Positions 55,657 through 64,000 of a stretch of 64,000 nucleotides of DNA are shown piece after piece. The stretch comes from Raineyella sp. W15-4 (lineage in GTDB: Bacteria; Actinomycetota; Actinomycetes; Propionibacteriales; Propionibacteriaceae). The DNA lies in the NCBI RefSeq assembly GCF_033170155.1, contig NZ_CP137079.1, positions 2,356,001 to 2,420,000 of the forward strand, read 5' to 3'. The translations under genes were made by a program, and so were the position numbers. The notes beneath the pieces were generated by a model. That model ran no database searches and had not been told where the DNA came from. It saw only the letters and a list, made by a program, of their open reading frames with translations. Position 1 is the first letter of the stretch; every line of letters begins with the position of its first letter.

Positions 55657-56610
55657 TCACCGGCAACGGGGGCAGCACGCACGACGTCCCTCCCAGCCCT
55701 GTCGGCGGAGCACGGTGGCAACCTCGCCGGCGACAGCACATGGCCGGGACAGGACGTCGTCCCATCCGTAGCGCAAGGTCACCAATCCGTTCACCGCACC
55801 GACGTTGTCACGGCGGAAGTCACGGAACTTCCCCGACCCGGTGTGCCCCAGCCGCCCGTCCAGTTCGATGACGAGCGCGAATGCCTCGTACAGGCGGTCA
55901 TGGAAGAAGCCAGATCGGGCCGCCTGCCGAGTCCCCATCGGGAGATCGTGTGGCTTGAGCACCCGATCATCGAACCGATACTCGAGAACGCTGTCGAGAC
56001 CTCCGCTGTCGTGGAGGAGGTCGACGAGGAACCTGCGCCGGGGCAATCGCGGTCGGCGTTCCACCACTGCGATGAGCGTGCGTTCGTCCGTCATCCGCCG
56101 ACTCAGGCAACTGGTCACCAGGTCGATGATCTCTGTTTCGTTGAGATCGACGATCAGGTCACAGACCAGGTGTTCGACGGGAATGACCGGCGGCCGTCCG
56201 GAGGCACCGGCCAGCCTCCCCTGGCCGTCCTCATGGAAGCGCCAGCTGCTCGTCGGGCGTCGATTGCGTCCGTCGGGCACCCATACGTCGAGGGTCGAAG
56301 GCACCTCCCGGGTGGTCCTGAGGCCGTAGAGTCCGGCACCCGCCCACCCCCCGATGGCGGCGCCCGTACCGCCCCGGATCACGCCGACCGCGCAGAGCTG
56401 CTCCAGGGTGGGGTCGGCCCGGCCCGCCAGCAGGACCCCCTGCGTGACGCGCTGCCAGGTGCCGGAGCGGACCTGACGACGGATGGAGGCGTACGGGAAT
56501 CCCTCGTCGAGTGCCTGGCGGACTGTGATGATGCCATTCTGGCTGCGGATGATGTCGGTGAGCGCCGATGTGGGGCGAGCCGCTGGTTTCATGTCAGGAG
56601 ACTGGGACAC
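55657..56610 (-). CDS. AbiEi-type N-terminal domain with DUF559/Vsr-like nuclease domain
   Basis: The 317-residue protein has an N-terminal winged helix of the AbiEi antitoxin_4 type (SQNGIITVRQALDEGF, RRQVRSGTWQRVTQGVLL) and a C-terminal DUF559-like domain (about 220-310) with VIELDGRLGHTG, RDFRRDNVGAVNGLVTLRYG and WDDVLSRPCAVA. The ELD acidic pair and RxD fit a restriction-endonuclease-like fold. Such stand-alone fusions are abundant in actinobacteria, often many per genome, with unproven function. It ends with a CCPRC-type cysteine motif. GTG 56610 is used; ATG 56592 is the alternative. Hairpin repeats lie on both sides. Confidence 0.8.
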   Translation of the reverse strand: MSQSPDMKPAARPTSALTDIIRSQNGIITVRQALDEGFPYASIRRQVRSGTWQRVTQGVLLAGRADPTLEQLCAVGVIRGGTGAAIGGWAGAGLYGLRTTREVPSTLDVWVPDGRNRRPTSSWRFHEDGQGRLAGASGRPPVIPVEHLVCDLIVDLNETEIIDLVTSCLSRRMTDERTLIAVVERRPRLPRRRFLVDLLHDSGGLDSVLEYRFDDRVLKPHDLPMGTRQAARSGFFHDRLYEAFALVIELDGRLGHTGSGKFRDFRRDNVGAVNGLVTLRYGWDDVLSRPCAVAGEVATVLRRQGWEGRRACCPRCR

Positions 56611-56689
56611 ACGGGTGCGTGCCGGACGGTCGCGGTCCTACCTGTGGATCAAGCCTCCGCTCCCGACGGGCTGTGGGCAAGCGAGCGCT

Positions 56690-56737
56690 TTCGCCCGTGG
56701 AAAGTTGCCGAGTGACGCACACCTTTGCGCGGGCGAA
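56690..56737. repeat. Hairpin repeat, copy 2
   Basis: Arms TTCGCCCGTGG (56690-56700) and GCGCGGGCGAA (56727-56737), 26-nt loop. Compared with copy 1, a changed arm base keeps pairing through a G-U wobble, and the inner stem becomes GTTGC/GTGAC, also pairable; changes therefore preserve the fold. Confidence 0.85.
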
Positions 56738-56780
56738 ACGTCAAGCTGGCTAAACGTGTCTGTCCGGCCGATGCGACGAA

Positions 56781-56810
56781 GGCGGGCACCCGGCGAACCG
56801 GGTACCCGCC
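56781..56810 (-). terminator. Hairpin downstream of tpiA (distal)
   Basis: Arms GGCGGGCACCCGG (56781-56793) and CCGGGTACCCGCC (56798-56810) pair with one mismatch around a CGAA tetraloop. About 110 bases past the tpiA stop. Confidence 0.65.
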
Positions 56811-56825
56811 TCGTGGTCTACCGGA

Positions 56826-56852
56826 CCCGAGGGCCGCGCTGTGGCCCTCGGG
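56826..56852 (-). terminator. Hairpin downstream of tpiA (proximal)
   Basis: Perfect 10-bp arms CCCGAGGGCC and GGCCCTCGGG with a 7-nt loop, 70 bases past the tpiA stop. Confidence 0.65.
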
Positions 56853-56921
56853 GACGTACGCCAGACGACGCACGCCAGGCAATGCACGCTGATCAGGCGT
56901 ACGCCAGATCAGGCGTTGAAC

Positions 56922-57701
56922 TCAGGCGTAGAACGTGACGATCGGCGCGAAGTCCTCGGCCTTGAGGCTGGCGCCGCCGACGAGCGCGCCGTCGACGTCG
57001 GGCTGCGCCATGATCTCCTTGACGTTGCCGGCCTTCACCGAGCCGCCGTAGAGCACCCGGACGGTGTCGGCGACGTCGGCGCCGAAGGACGACGCGAGGC
57101 TGGCGCGGATGGCCGCGCACACCTCCTGGGCGTCGGCCGGGGTCGCGACCTCACCGGTGCCGATGGCCCAGACGGGCTCGTACGCGATGACGACCTTGGC
57201 CACCTCGTCGGCGGTCCAGCCGGCGAAGGCACCCTCGACCTGGGCGACGGTGTAGGGGACGTGACGCCCTTCCTTGCGGATGTCGAGGCCCTCACCCACG
57301 CACACGATCGGCGTGATGCCGGCCTCCAGCGCCTTGCGGGACTTGGTGTTGACGACCGCGTCGGTCTCCGCGTGGTACTGACGGCGCTCGGAGTGGCCGA
57401 CCACCGCGTAGCTGCAGTTGAGCTTCTTCAGCATGGTCGCGGACACCTCGCCGGTGTATGCGCCGGCGTCGTGCTCGGAGATGTCCTGCGCGCCGAAGCC
57501 GAGCGGGAGCTTGTCCGACTCGATCAGGGTCTGCACCGAGCGGATGTCGGTGAACGGGGTCAGGACGACCGCCTCGGACTTCTCCGGATCGTAGTTCGCG
57601 TCCGCCAGGGCCCAGGCGAGCTTCTGGACCACGGTGGTGGCCTCGAAGTGGTCCAGGTTCATCTTCCAGTTGCCCGCCATCAGGGGCTTGCGTGCTGCCA
57701 T
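56922..57701 (-). CDS. tpiA: Triosephosphate isomerase
   Basis: Interconverts glyceraldehyde-3-phosphate and dihydroxyacetone phosphate. The 259-residue protein has the lysine in AGNWKMN, the electrophilic histidine in VVGHSERR, the catalytic glutamate in [13 protein letters not shown] and the phosphate-binding YGGSVKAGN. It follows pgk after 20 bases, the last gene of the gap-pgk-tpiA operon. Confidence 0.98.
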   Translation of the reverse strand: MAARKPLMAGNWKMNLDHFEATTVVQKLAWALADANYDPEKSEAVVLTPFTDIRSVQTLIESDKLPLGFGAQDISEHDAGAYTGEVSATMLKKLNCSYAVVGHSERRQYHAETDAVVNTKSRKALEAGITPIVCVGEGLDIRKEGRHVPYTVAQVEGAFAGWTADEVAKVVIAYEPVWAIGTGEVATPADAQEVCAAIRASLASSFGADVADTVRVLYGGSVKAGNVKEIMAQPDVDGALVGGASLKAEDFAPIVTFYA

Positions 57702-57721
57702 GGTGTGGTTGTGCTCCTTCT

Positions 57722-58918
57722 TCAGCCGAGGACGGCGAGACCGGGCAGGGTCTTGCCTTCGAGGTACTCCAGCGAGGCACCGCCACCGGTGGAGATGTGA
57801 CCGAACTGGTCGTCGGTGAACCCGAGCTCCCGGACGGCGGCCGCGGAATCGCCGCCACCGACGACGGACAGGCCGTCCACCTCGGTCAGCGCCTGCGCGA
57901 CGGCCTTGGTGCCGGCGGCGAAGTCGGCCACCTCGAAGACGCCCATCGGGCCGTTCCAGAAGACCGTCCTGGCCCCCTTGATCGCTTCGGCGAAGAGCGC
58001 GGCGCTCTTCGGGCCGATGTCGAGACCCATCTGGTCGGCGGGCAGCTGGTCGGAGTCGACCACGGTCGACTCGAACGGGCCGTCACCGGACGGGAACGCC
58101 GGGGACACCACCGTGTCGACCGGCAGCAGGATCTGCTTGTCGGCGGCCGCGGCCCGCTCCAGGTACTCCTTGCAGGTCTCGATCTTCTCCTCGTCGAGGA
58201 GCGAGGTGCCGACCTCGTAGCCCTTCGCCTTGAGGAAGGTGTAGGCCATGCCGCCACCGATCACCAGGGTGTCGGCGGTCTTCAGCAGGTTGTCGATCAC
58301 CGCGAGCTTGTCGGCGACCTTCGCCCCGCCGAGGACGACGACGTACGGCCGGGCCGGCTCCTCGGTGAGCTGCTTGAGGACGTCGATCTCCGCCTTGACC
58401 AGCTTGCCGGCGGCGTTCGGGAGCTTCTTGGCCAGGTCGTAGACGGAGGCCTGCTTGCGGTGCACGACGCCGAAGCCGTCGGACACGAAGACGTCCCCGA
58501 AGGCGGCGTACTTGTCGGCGAGCGCCTGGCGCTCGGCCTCGTCCTTGGACTCCTCGCCCGGCTCGTAGCGGACGTTCTCCAGCATCACCACGTCACCGGC
58601 GGACATCCCGGCGACCAGGGCCTGGGCCGAGGGACCGACGACGTCCTCGGCCAGCGGGACCTCGACGCCGAGCAGCTCGGACATCCGCTTGGCAGCGGGC
58701 GCCAGCGAGTACTTGGGGTTCACCTGGCCCTTGGGCCGGCCGAGGTGAGCCAGGACGACGACCTTGGCGCCGGCCTCGCGCAGCGCGTTGAGGGTCGGCA
58801 GGGACGCGCGGATGCGGCCGTCATCGGTGATGGTGTCACCGTCCAGGGGTACGTTCAGGTCGCAGCGGATCACGACCCGCTTGCCCTGGAGATCACCCAG
58901 CTCTTCGATTGACTTCAC
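57722..58918 (-). CDS. pgk: Phosphoglycerate kinase
   Basis: Makes ATP from 1,3-bisphosphoglycerate. The 398-residue protein has the substrate-binding [10 protein letters not shown] and [10 protein letters not shown], the ADP-binding [12 protein letters not shown] and the C-terminal [13 protein letters not shown]. It lies 102 bases after gap; the spacer carries a strong hairpin. Confidence 0.98.
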   Translation of the reverse strand: MKSIEELGDLQGKRVVIRCDLNVPLDGDTITDDGRIRASLPTLNALREAGAKVVVLAHLGRPKGQVNPKYSLAPAAKRMSELLGVEVPLAEDVVGPSAQALVAGMSAGDVVMLENVRYEPGEESKDEAERQALADKYAAFGDVFVSDGFGVVHRKQASVYDLAKKLPNAAGKLVKAEIDVLKQLTEEPARPYVVVLGGAKVADKLAVIDNLLKTADTLVIGGGMAYTFLKAKGYEVGTSLLDEEKIETCKEYLERAAAADKQILLPVDTVVSPAFPSGDGPFESTVVDSDQLPADQMGLDIGPKSAALFAEAIKGARTVFWNGPMGVFEVADFAAGTKAVAQALTEVDGLSVVGGGDSAAAVRELGFTDDQFGHISTGGGASLEYLEGKTLPGLAVLG

Positions 58919-58957
58919 TTCGTACCTTCCTCAGGAATGTGGAACTGCAAGGTGCGA

Positions 58958-58988
58958 CAACGGGGCTGGCCGGTGGCCAACCCCGTTG
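58958..58988 (-). terminator. Hairpin in the gap-pgk spacer
   Basis: Arms CAACGGGG (58958-58965) and CCCCGTTG (58981-58988), continued by TGGCC/GGCCA around GGT. Inside an operon it may act as an attenuator or RNA-stability element that sets gap above pgk output. Confidence 0.65.
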
Positions 58989-59019
58989 CGGTGTGCACTG
59001 TCGGCCGGGACCGATCAGC

Positions 59020-61029
<2,010 letters not shown>

Positions 61030-62016
61030 TTACTGGTCCTCGTCCAGCATCTCCGGAGTGAGGCTGGCCTCGGTGTCCGGAATGCCCAACTCGGCGGCCC
61101 GCTTGTCGGCCATTCCGAGGAGTCGGCGGATCCGGCCGGCGATGGCGTCCTTGGTCAGCGGTGGCTCGTGCAGCCGGCCGAGCTCCTCGAGGCTGGCCTG
61201 CTTGTTCTCCATCCGCAGTTCGCCGGCCCGGCGCAGGTGCTCGGGCACATCGGCACCGAGGATCTCCAGCGCCCGCCCGACCCGGGCGCTGGCCGCCACC
61301 GCCGCCTGGGCGGACCGACGGAGGTTGGCGTCGTCGAAGTTGGCCAGACGATTCGCCGAGGCCCTCACCTCGCGCCGCATCCGACGCTCCTCCCAGGCCA
61401 GCACGGACTCGTGCGCGCCGAGCCGGGTGAGCATCGCCGCGATGGCGTCGCCGTCGCGGATGGCCACCCGGTCGATCTCGCGGACCACCCGCGCCTTGGC
61501 ACTGATCCCGACCCGGCGGGCCGCTCCGACCAGGGCCAGCGCCGACTCCGGGCCGGGGCAGGTGATTTCCAGCGCCATCGACCGGCCCGGCTCGGTCAGC
61601 GATCCGTGGGCCAGGAAGGCGCCCCGCCAGGCGGCGACGGCAGCATCCAGGTCACCACCGACGATCTGCGGTGGCAGGCCCCGGACCGGACGGCCGTGCG
61701 GATCGATCAGGCCGGTCCGGCGGGCGAGGTCGTCGCCGTGTGTGGGCATCCGGACGACGTAGCGAGTGGCCTTGCGCAGGCCGGACCCGTTCACCACCAT
61801 GAGTTCGGTCGGATAGCCGAACACGTCCTGGATGGCGGACCGCAGTCGGCGAGCCGCGGCCCCCGTGTCGAGTTCGGCCTCGATGACGATCCGTCCCCCG
61901 GCGAGGTGCAGGCCGCCGGCGAAGCGGAGCAACGCCGCCGTCTCCGCGACGCGGGACGTCGTCCGGGTGACCGGGACCGTCGACAGTTCAGCCTTCACCT
62001 GTTGGGTCATCGCCAT
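61030..62016 (-). CDS. whiA: DNA-binding protein WhiA
   Basis: The 328-residue protein matches WhiA: an N-terminal LAGLIDADG-like domain without nuclease residues ([32 protein letters not shown]) and a C-terminal helix-turn-helix ([28 protein letters not shown]). It helps control cell division and sporulation genes in actinobacteria. ATG 62016 or 62010 can serve as start. It is the last gene of the rapZ-yvcK-whiA group and converges with the aldolase, three bases apart. Confidence 0.95.
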   Translation of the reverse strand: MAMTQQVKAELSTVPVTRTTSRVAETAALLRFAGGLHLAGGRIVIEAELDTGAAARRLRSAIQDVFGYPTELMVVNGSGLRKATRYVVRMPTHGDDLARRTGLIDPHGRPVRGLPPQIVGGDLDAAVAAWRGAFLAHGSLTEPGRSMALEITCPGPESALALVGAARRVGISAKARVVREIDRVAIRDGDAIAAMLTRLGAHESVLAWEERRMRREVRASANRLANFDDANLRRSAQAAVAASARVGRALEILGADVPEHLRRAGELRMENKQASLEELGRLHEPPLTKDAIAGRIRRLLGMADKRAAELGIPDTEASLTPEMLDEDQ

Positions 62017-62105
62017 TGCCCCATGGTCCCACAGCGACGGTCGGGGACCGCACGCCAAGTGCCGCGAGAGCCCCGACCGCCCCGATCCCGGCGGCTCCGG
62101 CGACC

Positions 62106-63068
62106 CTACAGGCCCATGATCTCGGCGTACGCCGCCGCCAGTCGCAGCGGGTCGTGGCGGGCGGAGCCGTCCCGCATGGCCACATCGGCGACGACCAGCT
62201 CGGCACCGAACGACTGGGCGAACCCCTCCAGGTGGTGCCGGTCGTCGGCGACGAACCGGGGGTCGGCGAGCACCACGTCGAGCCGCAGCTGCGGGGCGTG
62301 GTCGGCCAGCGCCTCGAGATGGCGCGAGGGCGTGAACCCGGAGGTCTCGCCGGCGGGCCTGAGGTTCATGGTGAGGATCCGGCGGGCCCGGGTACGGACC
62401 AGGGCGTCGGCGAGTTCGGGGACGAGCAGGTGCGGGATCACCGAGGTGAACCACGAGCCGGGCCCGAGGATCACCCAGTCCGCCTCGTGGATCGCCTGCA
62501 GCGCCTGCGGCACCGCCGGCGGGTCCTGCGGCAGCAGCCGGATGCCGGCCACCTCGGCGCGGGTGGTGGCGATCCGGGCCTGGCCGCGCAGCACGCTGAT
62601 CTCGTCGGGGTGCAGCGGGTCGTAGCCGATCACGTCGGCCTCGATCTCCAGCGGGACAGCCGACATCGGCAGCACCCGGCCGCGGCTGCCGAGCAGCGAC
62701 GCGACCATGTCGAGCCCGGTGACGGCATCGACCTGCTGCCACAGGCCGGCGATCAGCAGGTTGCCGATGGCGTGCCCGCCGAGCGGCCCGTGGCCGGCGA
62801 ACCGGGACTGCAGGATCTCCGCCCACAGCCGGCCCTGGGAGTCATCGCCGCAGAGCGCGGCCAGGGCCATCCGCAGGTCCCCGGGCGGCAGGATGTCGAA
62901 CTCTTGGCGCAGCCGGCCGGAGGAGCCGCCGTCGTCGGCGACGGTCACCACGGCGGTCAGCCGGTCGGTGATCCGCCGCAGGGCGGAGAGGTTGGCGAAG
63001 AGTCCGTGCCCACCGCCCAGCGCCGTGACGGCGGGACGACGGTCGAATCCGAGATCTGCGGCCAGCAT
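62106..63068 (-). CDS. yvcK: YvcK/CofD-like protein (UDP-GlcNAc-binding, envelope control)
   Basis: The 320-residue protein has the CofD-like signatures [34 protein letters not shown] and [18 protein letters not shown]. YvcK proteins bind UDP-N-acetylglucosamine and influence cell wall synthesis and carbon metabolism. It starts one base after the rapZ stop (TGACATG). Confidence 0.93.
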   Translation of the reverse strand: MLAADLGFDRRPAVTALGGGHGLFANLSALRRITDRLTAVVTVADDGGSSGRLRQEFDILPPGDLRMALAALCGDDSQGRLWAEILQSRFAGHGPLGGHAIGNLLIAGLWQQVDAVTGLDMVASLLGSRGRVLPMSAVPLEIEADVIGYDPLHPDEISVLRGQARIATTRAEVAGIRLLPQDPPAVPQALQAIHEADWVILGPGSWFTSVIPHLLVPELADALVRTRARRILTMNLRPAGETSGFTPSRHLEALADHAPQLRLDVVLADPRFVADDRHHLEGFAQSFGAELVVADVAMRDGSARHDPLRLAAAYAEIMGL

Positions 63069-63069
63069 G

Positions 63070-63987
63070 TCAGGGCAGCTCCACATCCCGGTGCACGACC
63101 GACGTGGGGATGCCGCGCAGGCCCAACCGACGGCCGAGGTCGATGGCCATCGAGGTGGACCGGTGGCGTCCGCCGGTACAGCCGATGGCGATGGTCATCA
63201 GCCACTTCCCCTCGTGGCAGTAGCCGGGGATGACGATCTCGGTGAGCAGCCCCTCGACCCGGTCCAGATAGTCCGCGGCCCCCTGCTGGGAGAGCACGTA
63301 GTCGCGGACCGGCTTGTCCATCCCGGTCATCGGCCGCAGCTCCGGGACCCAGTGCGGATTGGGCAGGAAACGTACGTCCAGCACGAGATCGGCGTCGACC
63401 GGCACCCCGTGCTTGAAACCGAACGAGACGACGGTGGCGCGGAACTTCCGTTCCTCTCCCCCGTACGCGTGTGACACCCGGTCCCGCAGCTGGTGGACGT
63501 TGAGGTTGGAGGTGTCGATGACGAGGTCGGCGACCGACCGCAGCGCCCCGAGCTGGGCCCGCTCGGCCTTCACCCCGTCGAGCAGCCGGCCGTCGCCCTG
63601 CAGCGGGTGCGGGCGGCGGGCCGACTCCTGGCGCCGTACGATCACCTCGTCGTTCGCCTCCAGGAAGAGGATCTCGGGGTCGATGTCGAGTCCGGTCGAT
63701 CGGATCTCGGCCAGCGCCGGCATGACGTCGGCGAAGAGGGCCCGGCTGCGGACGTCCAGGACGGCGGCGAGGTTGTGGATCCCGGCGGCACCGAGCAACC
63801 GGGCGAGCTCAGGCAGCAGCTTCGGTGGCAGGTTGTCGACGACGTACCACCCGGCGTCCTCCAGGGCGTTCGCCGCGGAGGACCGGCCCGCTCCGCTGAG
63901 GCCGGTGACGATGAGGACCCGCTGTTCCTGTGCTGCCACGGCGCCATTATCCAATACCGGGCCGCGACCCACGGTTTCTGTGGCCAT
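63070..63987 (-). CDS. rapZ: RapZ-family nucleotide-binding protein
   Basis: The 305-residue protein has a Walker A-like VTGLSGAGRSSAANAL (about 28-40), the conserved YVVDNLPPKLLPEL and the C-terminal domain IAIGCTGGRHRSTSMA. In enterobacteria RapZ guides RNase cleavage of small RNAs; in actinobacteria the role is less clear. ATG 63987 has AGGAG eight bases upstream; the frame allows GTG 63996. It is in the conserved rapZ-yvcK-whiA order, and uvrC would be expected beyond the window edge. Confidence 0.93.
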   Translation of the reverse strand: MATETVGRGPVLDNGAVAAQEQRVLIVTGLSGAGRSSAANALEDAGWYVVDNLPPKLLPELARLLGAAGIHNLAAVLDVRSRALFADVMPALAEIRSTGLDIDPEILFLEANDEVIVRRQESARRPHPLQGDGRLLDGVKAERAQLGALRSVADLVIDTSNLNVHQLRDRVSHAYGGEERKFRATVVSFGFKHGVPVDADLVLDVRFLPNPHWVPELRPMTGMDKPVRDYVLSQQGAADYLDRVEGLLTEIVIPGYCHEGKWLMTIAIGCTGGRHRSTSMAIDLGRRLGLRGIPTSVVHRDVELP

Positions 63988-64000
63988 CCCGTTCACTCCT

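Larger units (their letters stand above)
56611..56921. other. Non-coding interval with repeat and terminators
   Basis: No gene. It holds the second hairpin repeat (56690-56737) and two strong hairpins placed as terminators for the tpiA operon (56781-56810 and 56826-56852). Confidence 0.6.

Overview
The window is very GC-rich DNA with dense, often overlapping genes and many GTG starts. RbpA, WhiA, OpcA, a FurA-KatG pair, an RNase E/G-type Rne, a mycothiol-type maleylpyruvate isomerase domain and many apparently leaderless TAnnnT promoters point to a high-GC Gram-positive actinobacterium (class Actinomycetia). The layout would fit Propionibacteriales, but I cannot prove the family from sequence alone.

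Layout. 1-15.9 kb is accessory and stress-related: MarR and TetR regulators next to the genes they probably control (hydrolases, an MFS drug exporter, a DJ-1/PfpI protein), furA-katG, a vapBC toxin-antitoxin pair, a TauE-type permease, a ferredoxin-like protein, an AlkD-like repair protein and a HAD phosphatase. 16.0-26.7 kb is a coherent catabolic locus. It holds a complete polyamine-type ABC transporter (lipoprotein, two permeases, ATPase) translationally coupled to a class-III PLP enzyme of the phospho-lyase (AGXT2L) type and a hydroxylysine-kinase-type small-molecule kinase. A divergently placed ROK repressor, a second class-III aminotransferase and a zinc-type dehydrogenase follow. Two similar palindromes, one before each catabolic operon, look like ROK operators. 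I regard this as the most interesting system here: phosphorylate-then-eliminate catabolism of an imported hydroxylated amine. 26.7-32.2 kb holds a fructosamine-kinase homologue that lacks its catalytic loop, hydrolase and oxidoreductase genes, another MarR and an AlkZ-like protein. 32.2-33.9 kb is a decayed island next to two tandem tRNA-Ala(GGC) genes: hsdM/hsdS remnants, a RHH/ParE-type toxin-antitoxin pair and a truncated XRE gene.

34-64 kb is mostly core genome. It contains rsfS-nadD, then proA, proB, obg, rpmA and rplU (with a peptide-binding lipoprotein gene lying between proA and proB), rne with a histone-like lysine-rich tail, ctaB, then tkt-tal-zwf-opcA (pentose phosphate pathway), rbpA, secG, then tpiA-pgk-gap (glycolysis), an HpcH-type aldolase, and whiA-yvcK-rapZ at the right edge. 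The secG-tpiA junction is interrupted by about 2.4 kb carrying a HTH gene, a frameshifted Clp-N gene and an AbiEi/DUF559-like gene. That last gene is flanked by two copies of a hairpin-forming repeat.

Limits: calls rest on reading motifs and protein sequence by eye. No database search, folding or expression data were available. Start codons are inferred from ribosome binding sites, leaderless promoter spacing and family length.
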